From Myxococcales bacterium (GTDB taxonomy: Bacteria; Myxococcota; Myxococcia; Myxococcales; Myxococcaceae): a DNA stretch of 64,000 nucleotides. The notes beneath the pieces are model-generated. The model made no database searches. It was not told where the DNA came from and worked only from the letters and a program-made list of their open reading frames with translations. The position numbers and the translations under genes are program-made. The stretch is from contig JADLDB010000056.1 of the NCBI GenBank assembly GCA_020846875.1, positions 1 through 64,000 of the forward strand, written 5' to 3'. The number at the start of each line of letters is the position of its first letter. The stretch's first letter is position 1. Positions 28,035-36,337 of the stretch are shown one piece after another.

Positions 28035-30239
28035 ATGGCTACTGCCTCGAAGAACTTCTCGTACGTCGTCGACTCCAGCGTGGCGGTGATCACCTTCGAC
28101 CTGGAAGGCGAGCCGGTGAACACCCTGGCCCCCGCCATCTCCGCCGAGTTCGAAGCGCTGATGACGAAGGCCGCCAGCGATCAGGCCGCCAAGGCGATCG
28201 TGATCATCTCCGGCAAGAAGGACAGCTTCATCGCCGGGGCGAAGATCGACCTGCTGCAGGCCGTGAAGTCCCCGGCCGAGGGGACCGGGCTCTCCCGGCA
28301 GGGGCAGACCAGCTTCGATCGCCTCGACGCCTTCGAGAAGCCGGTGGTGGCGGCGATCCACGGCGCGTGCCTGGGCGGCGGGCTGGAGTGGGCGCTGGCC
28401 TGCGACTACCGCATCGCCACCGACAGCCCGAAGACGTCGCTGGGCCTGCCCGAGGTGCAGTTGGGCCTCATCCCCGGCGCGGGGGGCACGCAGCGGCTGC
28501 CGCGGCTGATCGGCGCGCAGGCCGCGCTCGACTTGATCCTCACCGGCCGGAACCTGAAGGCGAAGAAGGCGCTCAAGCTGGGCGTGGTCGACGAGGTCGT
28601 CCCCGCGCCGATCCTCCTCGAGGTCAGCAAGCAGCGGGCGCTGGAGCTGGCCAACGGGCTCCTGAAGCCCGAGCGCACCCGCGGGCTCGCCACCGCCGTC
28701 GCCGGCAAGAAGTCCTTCACCGAGCTGCTCAAGGGCCTCACCGACTCCGGCGCCTGGGCCGAGCTCGCGCTGGAAGAGAACCCGGTCGGGCGCAAGCTGC
28801 TCTTCGATCAGGCCAGGAAGCAGCTCCTCAAGAAGACGCGCGGCAAGTACCCCGGGCCCGAGAAGGCGCTCGAGGTGGTGAAGGTGGGCCTCGAGAAGGG
28901 CATGAAGGCGGGCCTCGAGGCGGAAGCCCAGGCCTTCGGCGAGCTGGTGATGAGCGACGTGTCCAGGCGCCTGGTGGAGATCTTCTTCGCCACCACCGCG
29001 CTCAAGAAGGACAACGGCACCAAGGATCCGTCGGTGAAGCCACGGCCGGTGCAGAAGCTGGGCGTGCTGGGCGGCGGCCTGATGGGCGCGGGCATCGCCT
29101 ACGTCGGCTCGGCGTTGGAGGACGTGCCGGTCCGCATCAAGGACAAGGACGACGAGGGCGTGCGGCGGGCTCTGGCCCACGTGCGCGGTCTGTACGACGA
29201 GCGGGTGAAGAAGCGCTCGATGACCTGGCGCGACGCCGAGAAGAAGATGGCGCTGGTTACCGCGTCCACCGACTACTCCGGCTTCAGGCGCTGCGACGTG
29301 GTGATCGAAGCCGTCTTCGAGGATCTCAAGCTCAAGCACCAGATGGTGAAGGACGTGGAGGCCGCCTGCGGGCCGCACACCATCTTCGCGTCCAACACCT
29401 CGTCGCTGCCGATCACCCGGATCGCCGAAGTCGCCAAGCGCCCGGAGAACGTCATCGGGATGCACTACTTCAGCCCGGTCAACAAGATGCCGCTGCTGGA
29501 GATCATCACCCACAAGGGCACCGCCGACTGGGTGACCGCCACCTGCGTGGAGGTGGGCAAGAAGCAGGGCAAGACGGTGATCGTCGTCAACGACGGGGTG
29601 GGCTTCTACACCTCGCGGATCCTCGCGCCGTACCTGAACGAGGCGGCGTACCTGCTGGCCGAGGGGGCGGACGTCGCCGAGCTCGATCGCGCCCTGGTGG
29701 ACTTCGGCTTCCCCGTCGGCCCCATCACCTTGCTGGACGAGGTGGGCATCGACGTGGCCGCCAAGGTGGGGAAGATCATGCACGAGGCCTTCGGCGACCG
29801 GATGCTGGCGCCCGACACCACCGACGCGCTGGTGAAGGACGGCCGCCTGGGCCGCAAGGCGAAGAAGGGCTTCTACACCTACGACGACGCGAAGAAGAAA
29901 GAGGTCGACGAGACCGTCTACGCGCTGCTGCCACACGGCAAGGAGCGCAAGCGCTTCGACCGCTACGAGATGGCCGAGCGCTGCGTGCTGCAGTTCGTCA
30001 ACGAGGCCGTGCGCTGCCTGGGCGAAGGCATCCTGCGCAGCCCGCGCGACGGGGACATCGGCGCCATCTTCGGCCTGGGCTTCCCCCCCTTCCTGGGCGG
30101 GCCGTTCCGCTACGTCGACGCGCAGGGCCCGGGGAAGATCCTCGAGCGCACCGAGCACTACCAGGAGCGCTTCGGCAAGCGCTTCACGCCGGCGCCGCTG
30201 CTCACCGAGTACGTCAAGGCCGGGCGCCGCTTCTACTGA
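28035..30239 (+). CDS. fadJ: Fatty acid oxidation complex: enoyl-CoA hydratase / 3-hydroxyacyl-CoA dehydrogenase
   Basis: Bifunctional beta-oxidation enzyme, 734 residues. The N-terminal crotonase domain (residues 1-190) has the oxyanion-hole stretch FIAGAKIDLL, CLGGGLEWALACDYRI and GLPEVQLGLIPGAGGTQRLPRL with the catalytic Glu pair. The Rossmann NAD domain starts near residue 335 (KLGVLGGGLMGAGIAYVG), followed by SNTSSLPITRIA, GMHYFSPVNKMPLLEII and the C-terminal dehydrogenase domain (DFGFPVGPITLLDEVGID). The start ATG 28035 lies two bases after fadI; upstream open frame belongs to that gene's shadow. Together FadI and FadJ convert enoyl-CoA to acetyl-CoA. Confidence 0.96.
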   Translation: MATASKNFSYVVDSSVAVITFDLEGEPVNTLAPAISAEFEALMTKAASDQAAKAIVIISGKKDSFIAGAKIDLLQAVKSPAEGTGLSRQGQTSFDRLDAFEKPVVAAIHGACLGGGLEWALACDYRIATDSPKTSLGLPEVQLGLIPGAGGTQRLPRLIGAQAALDLILTGRNLKAKKALKLGVVDEVVPAPILLEVSKQRALELANGLLKPERTRGLATAVAGKKSFTELLKGLTDSGAWAELALEENPVGRKLLFDQARKQLLKKTRGKYPGPEKALEVVKVGLEKGMKAGLEAEAQAFGELVMSDVSRRLVEIFFATTALKKDNGTKDPSVKPRPVQKLGVLGGGLMGAGIAYVGSALEDVPVRIKDKDDEGVRRALAHVRGLYDERVKKRSMTWRDAEKKMALVTASTDYSGFRRCDVVIEAVFEDLKLKHQMVKDVEAACGPHTIFASNTSSLPITRIAEVAKRPENVIGMHYFSPVNKMPLLEIITHKGTADWVTATCVEVGKKQGKTVIVVNDGVGFYTSRILAPYLNEAAYLLAEGADVAELDRALVDFGFPVGPITLLDEVGIDVAAKVGKIMHEAFGDRMLAPDTTDALVKDGRLGRKAKKGFYTYDDAKKKEVDETVYALLPHGKERKRFDRYEMAERCVLQFVNEAVRCLGEGILRSPRDGDIGAIFGLGFPPFLGGPFRYVDAQGPGKILERTEHYQERFGKRFTPAPLLTEYVKAGRRFY

Positions 30240-30240
30240 A

Positions 30241-30900
30241 GTGGCGCTGTCCTTCCTTCACCCGGCGCTGCGCGTCTTCGATCGCCTGTCCGTGGGCGAG
30301 CGGCTCTTCGTCCGCGCCCGGCTCCTCTCCGCGCCGCTGGAAGAGGTCGCCCGCCGGGTGGAAGGCCCGCGGGTGCTGGACGTGGGCTGCGGCCATGGCG
30401 TGCTCTGCGCGCTGCTGGCCGTGGGCTTTCCGGATCGACTCGTGGTGGGCATCGATCCCGATCCACGCAAGGTGGACTGGGCCCGCGCCTCGGTGGGTCG
30501 CCTGCCCCACACCCGCTTCGAGGCCGTCACCGTGGACGCGCTGGCGCAGCGCGAGCCCGCGTCCTTCGACACCGTCACCGTCGCCGACGTGCTGTACCTG
30601 CTGCCGTCTTCCGGGTGGCCCGACTTCTTGCGCGCCTGTCACCGCTCGCTGAAGCCCGGCGGCCAGCTGCTCCTCAAAGAAGCCGAAGACGACGGCTCCT
30701 GGCGCGTGAGGAAGGCCTTGCTCCAGGAGAAGGTGATGGTGGGACTTGGGCGTACACGCGCCAGCGGAGGTCTGGGTTTCCAGCCTCGCGAGGTGACGCT
30801 CGAGGCCTTGAGAGGGGCCGGGTTCCGGGTGAAGGAGGTCCTCAAGCTCAGCCGCGGCTCTACCACCCCGCATGTGCTTTTCGAGGCGCGCTCCGTGTAG
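30241..30900 (+). CDS. Class I SAM-dependent methyltransferase
   Basis: A 219-residue enzyme with the Rossmann SAM-binding motif I VLDVGCGHGVLCALLA near residue 43, motif II GIDPDPRK and a post-motif typical of small-molecule or lipid methyltransferases (LPSSGWPDFLRACHRSLKPGGQLLLKEAE). Start GTG 30241 follows the fadJ stop by one base, so it is the third gene of the fad operon. Its substrate is not visible; a lipid or quinone-like acceptor would suit the context but is only a guess. Its last codons overlap a -10-like TAGGAT for the next gene. Confidence 0.87.
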   Translation: MALSFLHPALRVFDRLSVGERLFVRARLLSAPLEEVARRVEGPRVLDVGCGHGVLCALLAVGFPDRLVVGIDPDPRKVDWARASVGRLPHTRFEAVTVDALAQREPASFDTVTVADVLYLLPSSGWPDFLRACHRSLKPGGQLLLKEAEDDGSWRVRKALLQEKVMVGLGRTRASGGLGFQPREVTLEALRGAGFRVKEVLKLSRGSTTPHVLFEARSV

Positions 30901-30973
30901 GATGCGGACCGCTCAAGGGGGGCCGCTGGTACCACGGGGCCTTTGTTTTGACCGTCCGGGAGAACACCTCGTC

Positions 30974-33460
30974 ATGAAACGACTCTTCTTGTTGGCGCTC
31001 GGTAGCGCCTGGCTGACCTCGTGCGCGTGTGGGACGCCGGCGAAGAAGTGCACCACGCAGGCCGAGTGCGATCCCGGCCAGATCTGCTCGATGGGAGAGT
31101 GCCGCGCGGGCAACACCGGCGGTGGCGGAGGGGGCGGCGGGGGAGGCGGCGGCTCCGGCGGGGGCGGGACGATCGTCACCGGCTGCGATCCGACGGCCTT
31201 CGACAACGCCACGCGCGACACCGACTGCGACGGCCTGTCCGATCTCGAGGAGTACGGCACCGACTTCGGCAACAACGCCAAGACGGATCCCTGCAACGCA
31301 GACACGGACGGGGACGGCGTGCGGGACGGCGTGGAGTACGGCAAGACCATGTCGGTGTCGGCGGCCTGCAGCGCTACCTTCGTCGCCGACGCGCAGCCCG
31401 GCACGAAGACGAACCCCACCGTGCCCGACACCGACGGCGACGGGCTGTCGGACGGCGAGGAAGACGCCGACAAGAACGGCCGCGTCGACGCCAACGAGCC
31501 CAACCCGCTCAAGAAGGACTCGGACTGCGACGGCTACTCCGACAAGGAAGAGCTGGACATGGGCGCCGGCTGCGCCACCAACCCCACGCTGCGCGACACC
31601 GACGGCGACGGCCTGCCGGACGGCGTGGAAGGCGGGCTGCAACCCACCGGCGCGGATCCGATGGCGTGCACGTACACCGCCGCCACCTTCGACTCCGATC
31701 CTTCCGTGCGCACCAATGCGTGCAACCCCGACTCGGACGGCGACGGGATTCAGGACGGCGCGGAGGACACCAACAAGAACGGCAAGGTGGACCCGGGCGA
31801 GCTCGATCCCGGCAACATGAGCGACGGCACCGGCGTGGCCCAGCAGGCCTGCGCCACCGTCAACCTGCGGCCGATCAGCTTCCACGTGGCCGGCGCCCCA
31901 GACGTGCAGGTCGCCCTGGTGCCGTCCTTCAGCGAGCTCTCCCGCTTGTCCGACTCCACCGGCGAGCGCGGCTTCGCCTTCTTCGATCCGGCCAGCAAGG
32001 TGGCGGGCATCGCGATCTCCAAGACGCCTCAGGGCAACGACGCCACCGCCGAGGAGTCCAACGGGCGCGGGCGGATCGGCAACGTCTCGGCCCCGCTCAC
32101 CCAGACCTTCACCACCTGGGACGGCTTCGCCGGCAGCGTGCGCGCCGTCTACGACGTGAGCGGCAACCAGGACGTGAAGGCCCGGATCAACACCATCGCC
32201 CAGAACTACCTGGGCATGAACGCCACGGGGCTGCTCTCGGGCACCGGCGGCGTCACCGGCCCCTTCAAGGTGGTGGCCGAGTACGTGTGGCGCACCTCGA
32301 CGCGCGCGGTGGTGGTGATCGCCATCGTCCCGGCCAACCTGTACACCGGCCAGGCGCTCTTCCAGGTGGACGACGCCGCGGGCGGCACCGCGCTGGCGCA
32401 GGTGGGCGACTACGCCAACACCCAGTGCGAGGTCTTCGCGGCCACGGTGAACCAGAAGGTCGACTTCCTGTGGGTGGTGGACGACAGCTGCTCCATGGCC
32501 AGCAGCCAGGCAGCCACTGCGGCCGCGGGCTCGCTCTTCGGCAGCCGGCTGCAGAACGCCGGGCTCGACTGGCGTGCGGGCGCGGTCACCACCGGCTGGT
32601 ACCCGAGCACCTACGACGGCGCGTTCCAGGATTGGACCACCAACGTAGCCACCATGCAGGGCTGGTTCTCGGCCTTCGGCACCGGGGGCAGTGGCAGCGA
32701 GCGCGGCTTCTCGGGCCTGCAGACCTACGTGGGCCGCACCGGCCCGTCGAACCCCGGGGCCTTCCGCACCGACGCCCAGGCGCACTTCATCTTCCTCACC
32801 GACACGCTCGAGCAGTCCAGCATCACGCCGCAGGCGATGGTGACCTACTTCGGGCAGCGCTTCCCGGGTCAGCGGACGGTAGCGCACGGCATCCTCTGCC
32901 CGGAGGGCGCCAACTGCGACGACGACTCGGAGACCAACCCCGGCAAGTACCACACGCTGATCCGCCTCACCGGCGGGGTGGTAGGTAACATTGAGGTCTT
33001 CAAGCCGACCAACCCCTCGGCCGCCCAGCGCACCCAGCAGGCCAACACCATCGACGCGATCCTCTCGGCGGTGATCGGCGGCACCGGCACCCAGCTTCAG
33101 CGGCCGCCCATCTCCGCCACCATCAAGGTCGCGGTGGCCACCACCCGCGGCATGTGCAACGCCTCCGACGTGCCGCGCGATCGCACCAACGGCTGGGACA
33201 TCGATCCCGCCACGCGCCGGATCGTCTTCTTCGGCAACTGCATCCCCTCCGCGGCGGGCGTCCAGGTGGCCGTCTCGTACAAGTACTGGAACGATGGATC
33301 TCCGGATCCGGGCGGCGATCCCTGCGGCTCCACCTGCGTCGCTCCGCTGGTGTGCGATCCCGGTCAGCGCAGCTGCGTCTGCCCGATGAACTGCGGCGGC
33401 TGCGGCGCGGGGCTGACCTGCAACGTCGGCACCTGCAGCTGCGAGCCGACCATCAACTGA
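30974..33460 (+). CDS. Surface lipoprotein with Ca-binding repeats and a von Willebrand A domain
   Basis: An 828-residue secreted lipoprotein (MKRLFLLALGSAWLTSC, lipobox LTSC; start ATG 30974 chosen for this signal). A Cys motif (CTTQAEC, QICSMGEC) and a poly-Gly linker follow. Residues about 75-290 carry DxDxDG loops (DTDCDGLSDLEEYG, DTDGDGVRDGVEYG, DSDCDGYSDKEELD, DTDGDGLPDGVEGG, DSDGDGIQDGAED), the thrombospondin type 3/calcium-loop pattern. A von Willebrand A-like domain begins near residue 500 with the metal site DDSCS (D503, S505, S507). A Cys-rich tail ends the protein. Such proteins often bind matrix or other cells; here adhesion is inferred, not shown. Confidence 0.87.
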   Translation: MKRLFLLALGSAWLTSCACGTPAKKCTTQAECDPGQICSMGECRAGNTGGGGGGGGGGGGSGGGGTIVTGCDPTAFDNATRDTDCDGLSDLEEYGTDFGNNAKTDPCNADTDGDGVRDGVEYGKTMSVSAACSATFVADAQPGTKTNPTVPDTDGDGLSDGEEDADKNGRVDANEPNPLKKDSDCDGYSDKEELDMGAGCATNPTLRDTDGDGLPDGVEGGLQPTGADPMACTYTAATFDSDPSVRTNACNPDSDGDGIQDGAEDTNKNGKVDPGELDPGNMSDGTGVAQQACATVNLRPISFHVAGAPDVQVALVPSFSELSRLSDSTGERGFAFFDPASKVAGIAISKTPQGNDATAEESNGRGRIGNVSAPLTQTFTTWDGFAGSVRAVYDVSGNQDVKARINTIAQNYLGMNATGLLSGTGGVTGPFKVVAEYVWRTSTRAVVVIAIVPANLYTGQALFQVDDAAGGTALAQVGDYANTQCEVFAATVNQKVDFLWVVDDSCSMASSQAATAAAGSLFGSRLQNAGLDWRAGAVTTGWYPSTYDGAFQDWTTNVATMQGWFSAFGTGGSGSERGFSGLQTYVGRTGPSNPGAFRTDAQAHFIFLTDTLEQSSITPQAMVTYFGQRFPGQRTVAHGILCPEGANCDDDSETNPGKYHTLIRLTGGVVGNIEVFKPTNPSAAQRTQQANTIDAILSAVIGGTGTQLQRPPISATIKVAVATTRGMCNASDVPRDRTNGWDIDPATRRIVFFGNCIPSAAGVQVAVSYKYWNDGSPDPGGDPCGSTCVAPLVCDPGQRSCVCPMNCGGCGAGLTCNVGTCSCEPTIN

Positions 33461-33472
33461 AGCTGCTCCTCA

Positions 33473-33495
33473 CCCTCTCCCCGATGGGGAGAGGG
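33473..33495. terminator. Perfect hairpin between convergent genes (REP-like / bidirectional terminator)
   Basis: Arms CCCTCTCCCC (33473-33482) and GGGGAGAGGG (33486-33495) pair over 10 bases around the loop GAT. It lies in the 48-base gap between the lipoprotein stop and the convergent deacetylase stop. No T-tract follows, so it is either a weak or Rho-assisted terminator or a copy of a dispersed REP-like palindrome; similar CCCTCTCCCC palindromes are common between genes in many bacteria. Confidence 0.65.
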
Positions 33496-33508
33496 AGACC
33501 CGCTTCGC

Positions 33509-34330
33509 TCAGGTGAGCTCCGCGTAGGTGCAGAGCGTGACGCCGCGATCGCGCAGGGACTGGCGGACGCGGGCGCTGGTCACGGCGGTCAGCTCCTGCT
33601 CCCAGCCGTAGCGCCAGCCGGGCTCCTGCGGCACCACGCCGGGATCCATGCCCGGGTGGGTGACGATCTCGTGGTCGCCGTCGTTGAGGCCGTCCACCAG
33701 GCGCAGCAGCCGCTTCTCGTTGAGCCGCCCCGACTCGAACACCCCGTGGGCGCGCACCCGCGTCACCCCGCGCTCCTGCTTGAAGCCCGCCAGCCCGGTC
33801 AGCACTGCGGCCTTGAGCGCCGAGCGCGGGTACACCAGCCAGCGGGGGCTGGGCCGCGACACCGGCCAGCGCATCGGCACGCCCAGCTCGGCCGCCAGCA
33901 CCTCGACGATCGACGTCATGCCCGGCAGCAGGTGCAGGTGCTGGTGGGTGTCGAGGTGATCGATCTGCGCGCCCAGCTCGCGCGCGCGCCGCACCTGCGC
34001 CCGGAGCTCCAGCACGACTTCCTCCGCCGGCACCAGCCGGGCCAGCCACGCCGCGGACAGCTCGACCCAGTTCTTCCGGAAGCGGCCGCCGGGCGCCAGC
34101 CACCGCACGTCCCGGGCGGGGGCGGCCGGGCTCAGGTGGGTGGTGAGGCACAGGTGCAGCCCCAGGGCCAGCTTCTCGCGGTTGGCGCGGCGCACCGCCT
34201 CGGGCGCGGTGGGCCCGGTGGCGAGCAGCGAGGCCGAGGTCACCACGCCTTCCACGCGGGCGCGGAAGATGCCTTCGTCGATGCGCGGGTGCAGGCCCAG
34301 GTCGTCGGCGTTGATGACGAGGCGGATCAT
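33509..34330 (-). CDS. ChbG/HpnK (YdjC) family carbohydrate deacetylase
   Basis: Metal-dependent deacetylase of the YdjC/ChbG-HpnK fold, 273 residues, soluble. The N-terminal metal motif NADDLGLHPRIDEGI and the His motif HLDTHQHLHLLPGM are complete, and H59 lies in LGLHLCLTTH. Family members remove N-acetyl groups from chito-oligosaccharides (ChbG) or from a hopanoid sugar (HpnK). The gene lies 9 bases after a polyprenyl-phosphate-type glycosyltransferase on the same strand, so the substrate may be a glycolipid made by that enzyme. The exact substrate cannot be read from sequence. Confidence 0.9.
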   Translation of the reverse strand: MIRLVINADDLGLHPRIDEGIFRARVEGVVTSASLLATGPTAPEAVRRANREKLALGLHLCLTTHLSPAAPARDVRWLAPGGRFRKNWVELSAAWLARLVPAEEVVLELRAQVRRARELGAQIDHLDTHQHLHLLPGMTSIVEVLAAELGVPMRWPVSRPSPRWLVYPRSALKAAVLTGLAGFKQERGVTRVRAHGVFESGRLNEKRLLRLVDGLNDGDHEIVTHPGMDPGVVPQEPGWRYGWEQELTAVTSARVRQSLRDRGVTLCTYAELT

Positions 34331-34339
34331 CGCGGGCTT

Positions 34340-35113
34340 TTAGGAGGCGCGGCGCCCCGACAGGGCGGTCACCGAGGCCGGCAGGCGCACGGGCCGCACC
34401 GGAGCGCCCGGCGCCTTCGTCTCGGAGAACAGCGTCATCAGCTCCCCCAGGATGGTGGTGATCACCTGCGGGCTGGCCAGGGTGGACTCGCCGCGCGTGC
34501 GGGGGAAGTAGTCCACCCCCATCTGGAAGACGCGGAAGCCCTTCTTGATCGCCTTCACCACCAGCTCGGCGTCGATGAACGAGCCCTGGCTCTTCAGCTC
34601 GAGCGCCTCCAGCACCCGCCGGTGCACCACCTTGAAGGAGAAGTTCACGTCCTTCACGGCCACCCCGAAGAGAGCGCGGATCAGCGTGTTGTAGACAAAG
34701 CTGTAGACGATCCGCTTCGGCCCCTCGCTGGTGCGATCGAGGCGGAAGGCGCAGATCAGATCCGCCTCGAGGTAGTCCATCAGGTGGAGCGCGCGCTCGA
34801 GCTCGTCGAGATCGAACGGCAGATCCATGTCCGAGTAGACCACCACGTCCTTGGTGCTCGCGGCGAAGCCGGTGCGCATCGCGCCGCCCAGCTTCAGGTT
34901 CACCTCGTGGGACACGCAGCGGATCCGCGCGTCCTGCCTCGCGAGCTCCTCGGCGAGCTCCCGGGTGCGGTCGGTCGACGCGTCGTTGACGACGATGATC
35001 TCCCAGTCGTCCGCGAGCCGCTCCAGCACCGCCTTCGCCCGCGCCACCGTCCGCTCCACGTAGTCCTCTTCGTTCCACGCGGGGAAGAACACGGTGATCG
35101 ACGGTCGAGCCAT
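34340..35113 (-). CDS. Family 2 glycosyltransferase, polyprenyl-phosphate sugar synthase-like
   Basis: A 257-residue GT-A enzyme resembling dolichyl/undecaprenyl-phosphate mannose synthase. It shows the nucleotide-sugar site TVFFPAWNEEDYVERTV, IIVVNDASTDRT, a DxD-type motif in YSDMDLPFDLDEL and the acceptor-loop region DVNFSFKVVHRRVLE. There is no membrane helix in the C-terminus, so it should be a peripheral enzyme. ATG 35113 is chosen; the frame open further upstream is the antisense shadow of the cyclase gene. It probably transfers a sugar to a lipid carrier, and the downstream deacetylase may modify that sugar, similar in logic to ArnC/ArnD modules. Confidence 0.9.
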   Translation of the reverse strand: MARPSITVFFPAWNEEDYVERTVARAKAVLERLADDWEIIVVNDASTDRTRELAEELARQDARIRCVSHEVNLKLGGAMRTGFAASTKDVVVYSDMDLPFDLDELERALHLMDYLEADLICAFRLDRTSEGPKRIVYSFVYNTLIRALFGVAVKDVNFSFKVVHRRVLEALELKSQGSFIDAELVVKAIKKGFRVFQMGVDYFPRTRGESTLASPQVITTILGELMTLFSETKAPGAPVRPVRLPASVTALSGRRAS

Positions 35114-35260
35114 GGCGCCGGCCCGGTTTGTGTCACACCTTGGCCGGTAGGTCCAAGCGGGCCGAGGAGGCCTGGTGAAAACGTGCAGGCTCATCACAAA
35201 GGTGCCGGTCGACGGCGGAGCCGGTGGTGTGGCTTCGGATTTGGCACTATGGAGGCGCGC

Positions 35261-36208
35261 ATGACGGGGGAGCGCTGGCCAGCACTGCTCGTGAGGGATC
35301 CGTCGGGGGACGTGGAGTCCACCCGCGCGGCGCTGGAGGGGCTGGGGGCGCGCGTGCTGATCGCGGCGTCGGTCACCGAGGCCTTGCAGCTCCAGGTGGA
35401 CACGCCGTGTGAGGTGGCGGTGGTGGACCTGGCGCTCGCGCGGGAGAGCGGGCGGGCGGTGCTCGAGGCCTTGCGCGAAGACGGTGGGCGGACCCCGGTG
35501 GTGTTGGTGGCCTCCGCGGACGGCCAGCAGCGGGCCCAGCTCTTCGACGCCGGCGCGGACGAGGTGCTCGCCCCTGTCACCCCACCCGTGGAGCTGGTGG
35601 CTCGGCTGCGGCGGCTGTTGGACCACGCCCGCCACCGGAAGTTTCTCGAGGCGGAGGCGCAGCGGCTCCACGAGCTGAGCGTCACCGACGGGCTCACCCA
35701 GCTCGCCAACCACCGCCACTTCCAGGAGCGGCTGCGGGAGGAGTTCCGTCGCGCCCAGCGCTACGATGATCCGCTGGCGTTGATCCTCCTCGACGTCGAT
35801 CACTTCAAGCAGCTCAACGACGCCCACGGGCACCAGTTCGGCGACGCCGTGCTGCGCGCCTTCGCCGACAGCCTGCGCCGCGCCGTGCGCGAGACGGACT
35901 TCGTGGCCCGCTACGGCGGGGAAGAGTTCGCCGTGCTGCTCCCCAAGACCCACCTCGCCGGAGCGCTGACCGTCGCCGAGCGGATCGCCGCCGATCTCCA
36001 CGGGCTGCGTCTCGGCCCCGAGCAGCGGATCGCCGTCACCGCCTCCTTCGGCCTCTCCAGCTACCCCGGCCGCACCGTCACCGCTCCCGACCAGCTCATC
36101 CGTACCGCCGACGAAGCCCTCTACCGGGCCAAGGGCGAAGGCCGGAACAAGATCAGCCTCCACCAGCCGACCCTCGCCGTCGTCGCCGCTGGCGCGACTC
36201 GGGTCTGA
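35261..36208 (+). CDS. Response-regulator diguanylate cyclase (REC-GGDEF)
   Basis: Makes the second messenger c-di-GMP from GTP. The 315-residue protein has a receiver domain (acceptor D56 in AVVDLALARESG) and a GGDEF domain whose active site reads GGEEF at residues 219-223. The product-inhibition I-site RETD lies at 210-213, five residues before it, as the family requires, so it looks active and feedback-inhibited. The metal-binding stretch LILLDVDHFKQLND is intact. ATG 35249 is also in frame, but 35261 has GGAGG six bases upstream and is preferred. It diverges from the glycosyltransferase across about 147 bases that hold no clear promoter. Confidence 0.93.
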   Translation: MTGERWPALLVRDPSGDVESTRAALEGLGARVLIAASVTEALQLQVDTPCEVAVVDLALARESGRAVLEALREDGGRTPVVLVASADGQQRAQLFDAGADEVLAPVTPPVELVARLRRLLDHARHRKFLEAEAQRLHELSVTDGLTQLANHRHFQERLREEFRRAQRYDDPLALILLDVDHFKQLNDAHGHQFGDAVLRAFADSLRRAVRETDFVARYGGEEFAVLLPKTHLAGALTVAERIAADLHGLRLGPEQRIAVTASFGLSSYPGRTVTAPDQLIRTADEALYRAKGEGRNKISLHQPTLAVVAAGATRV

Positions 36209-36209
36209 A

Positions 36210-36335
36210 TTGACCTCAAACGAAGCGCTGGGTCATGATTGACCCCAACTGAAGGCAGGCGTGTTGTCGAACCCCCTTCATTTGTTGATGTATTTTGGTG
36301 CACCGGTTGGCCGTGAGGTTGCTTTGACCCCGCAA
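36210..36335 (+). promoter_or_regulatory. Sigma-54 promoter with upstream repeats for the kinase-NtrC operon
   Basis: TTGGC (36307-36311), seven bases, then TTGCT (36319-36323) matches the -24/-12 sigma-54 consensus with the invariant GG-N10-GC spacing. Upstream are TTGACCTCAA (36210-36219) and TTGACCCCAA (36239-36248); a third related copy TTGACCCCGCAA lies at 36324-36335. The second copy is part of the inverted repeat GGGTCA-TGAT-TGACCC (36230-36245). These could be activator sites for the NtrC-type regulator. The start point would fall about four bases before the ATG at 36338. Confidence 0.6.
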
Positions 36336-36337
36336 CC

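Noticed and set aside
35242-35256. TTGGCAC followed by GC at sigma-54 spacing before the diguanylate cyclase
   Set aside because: The -12 part reads AGGC rather than TTGC and the start point would lie inside the coding region, after the ATG.
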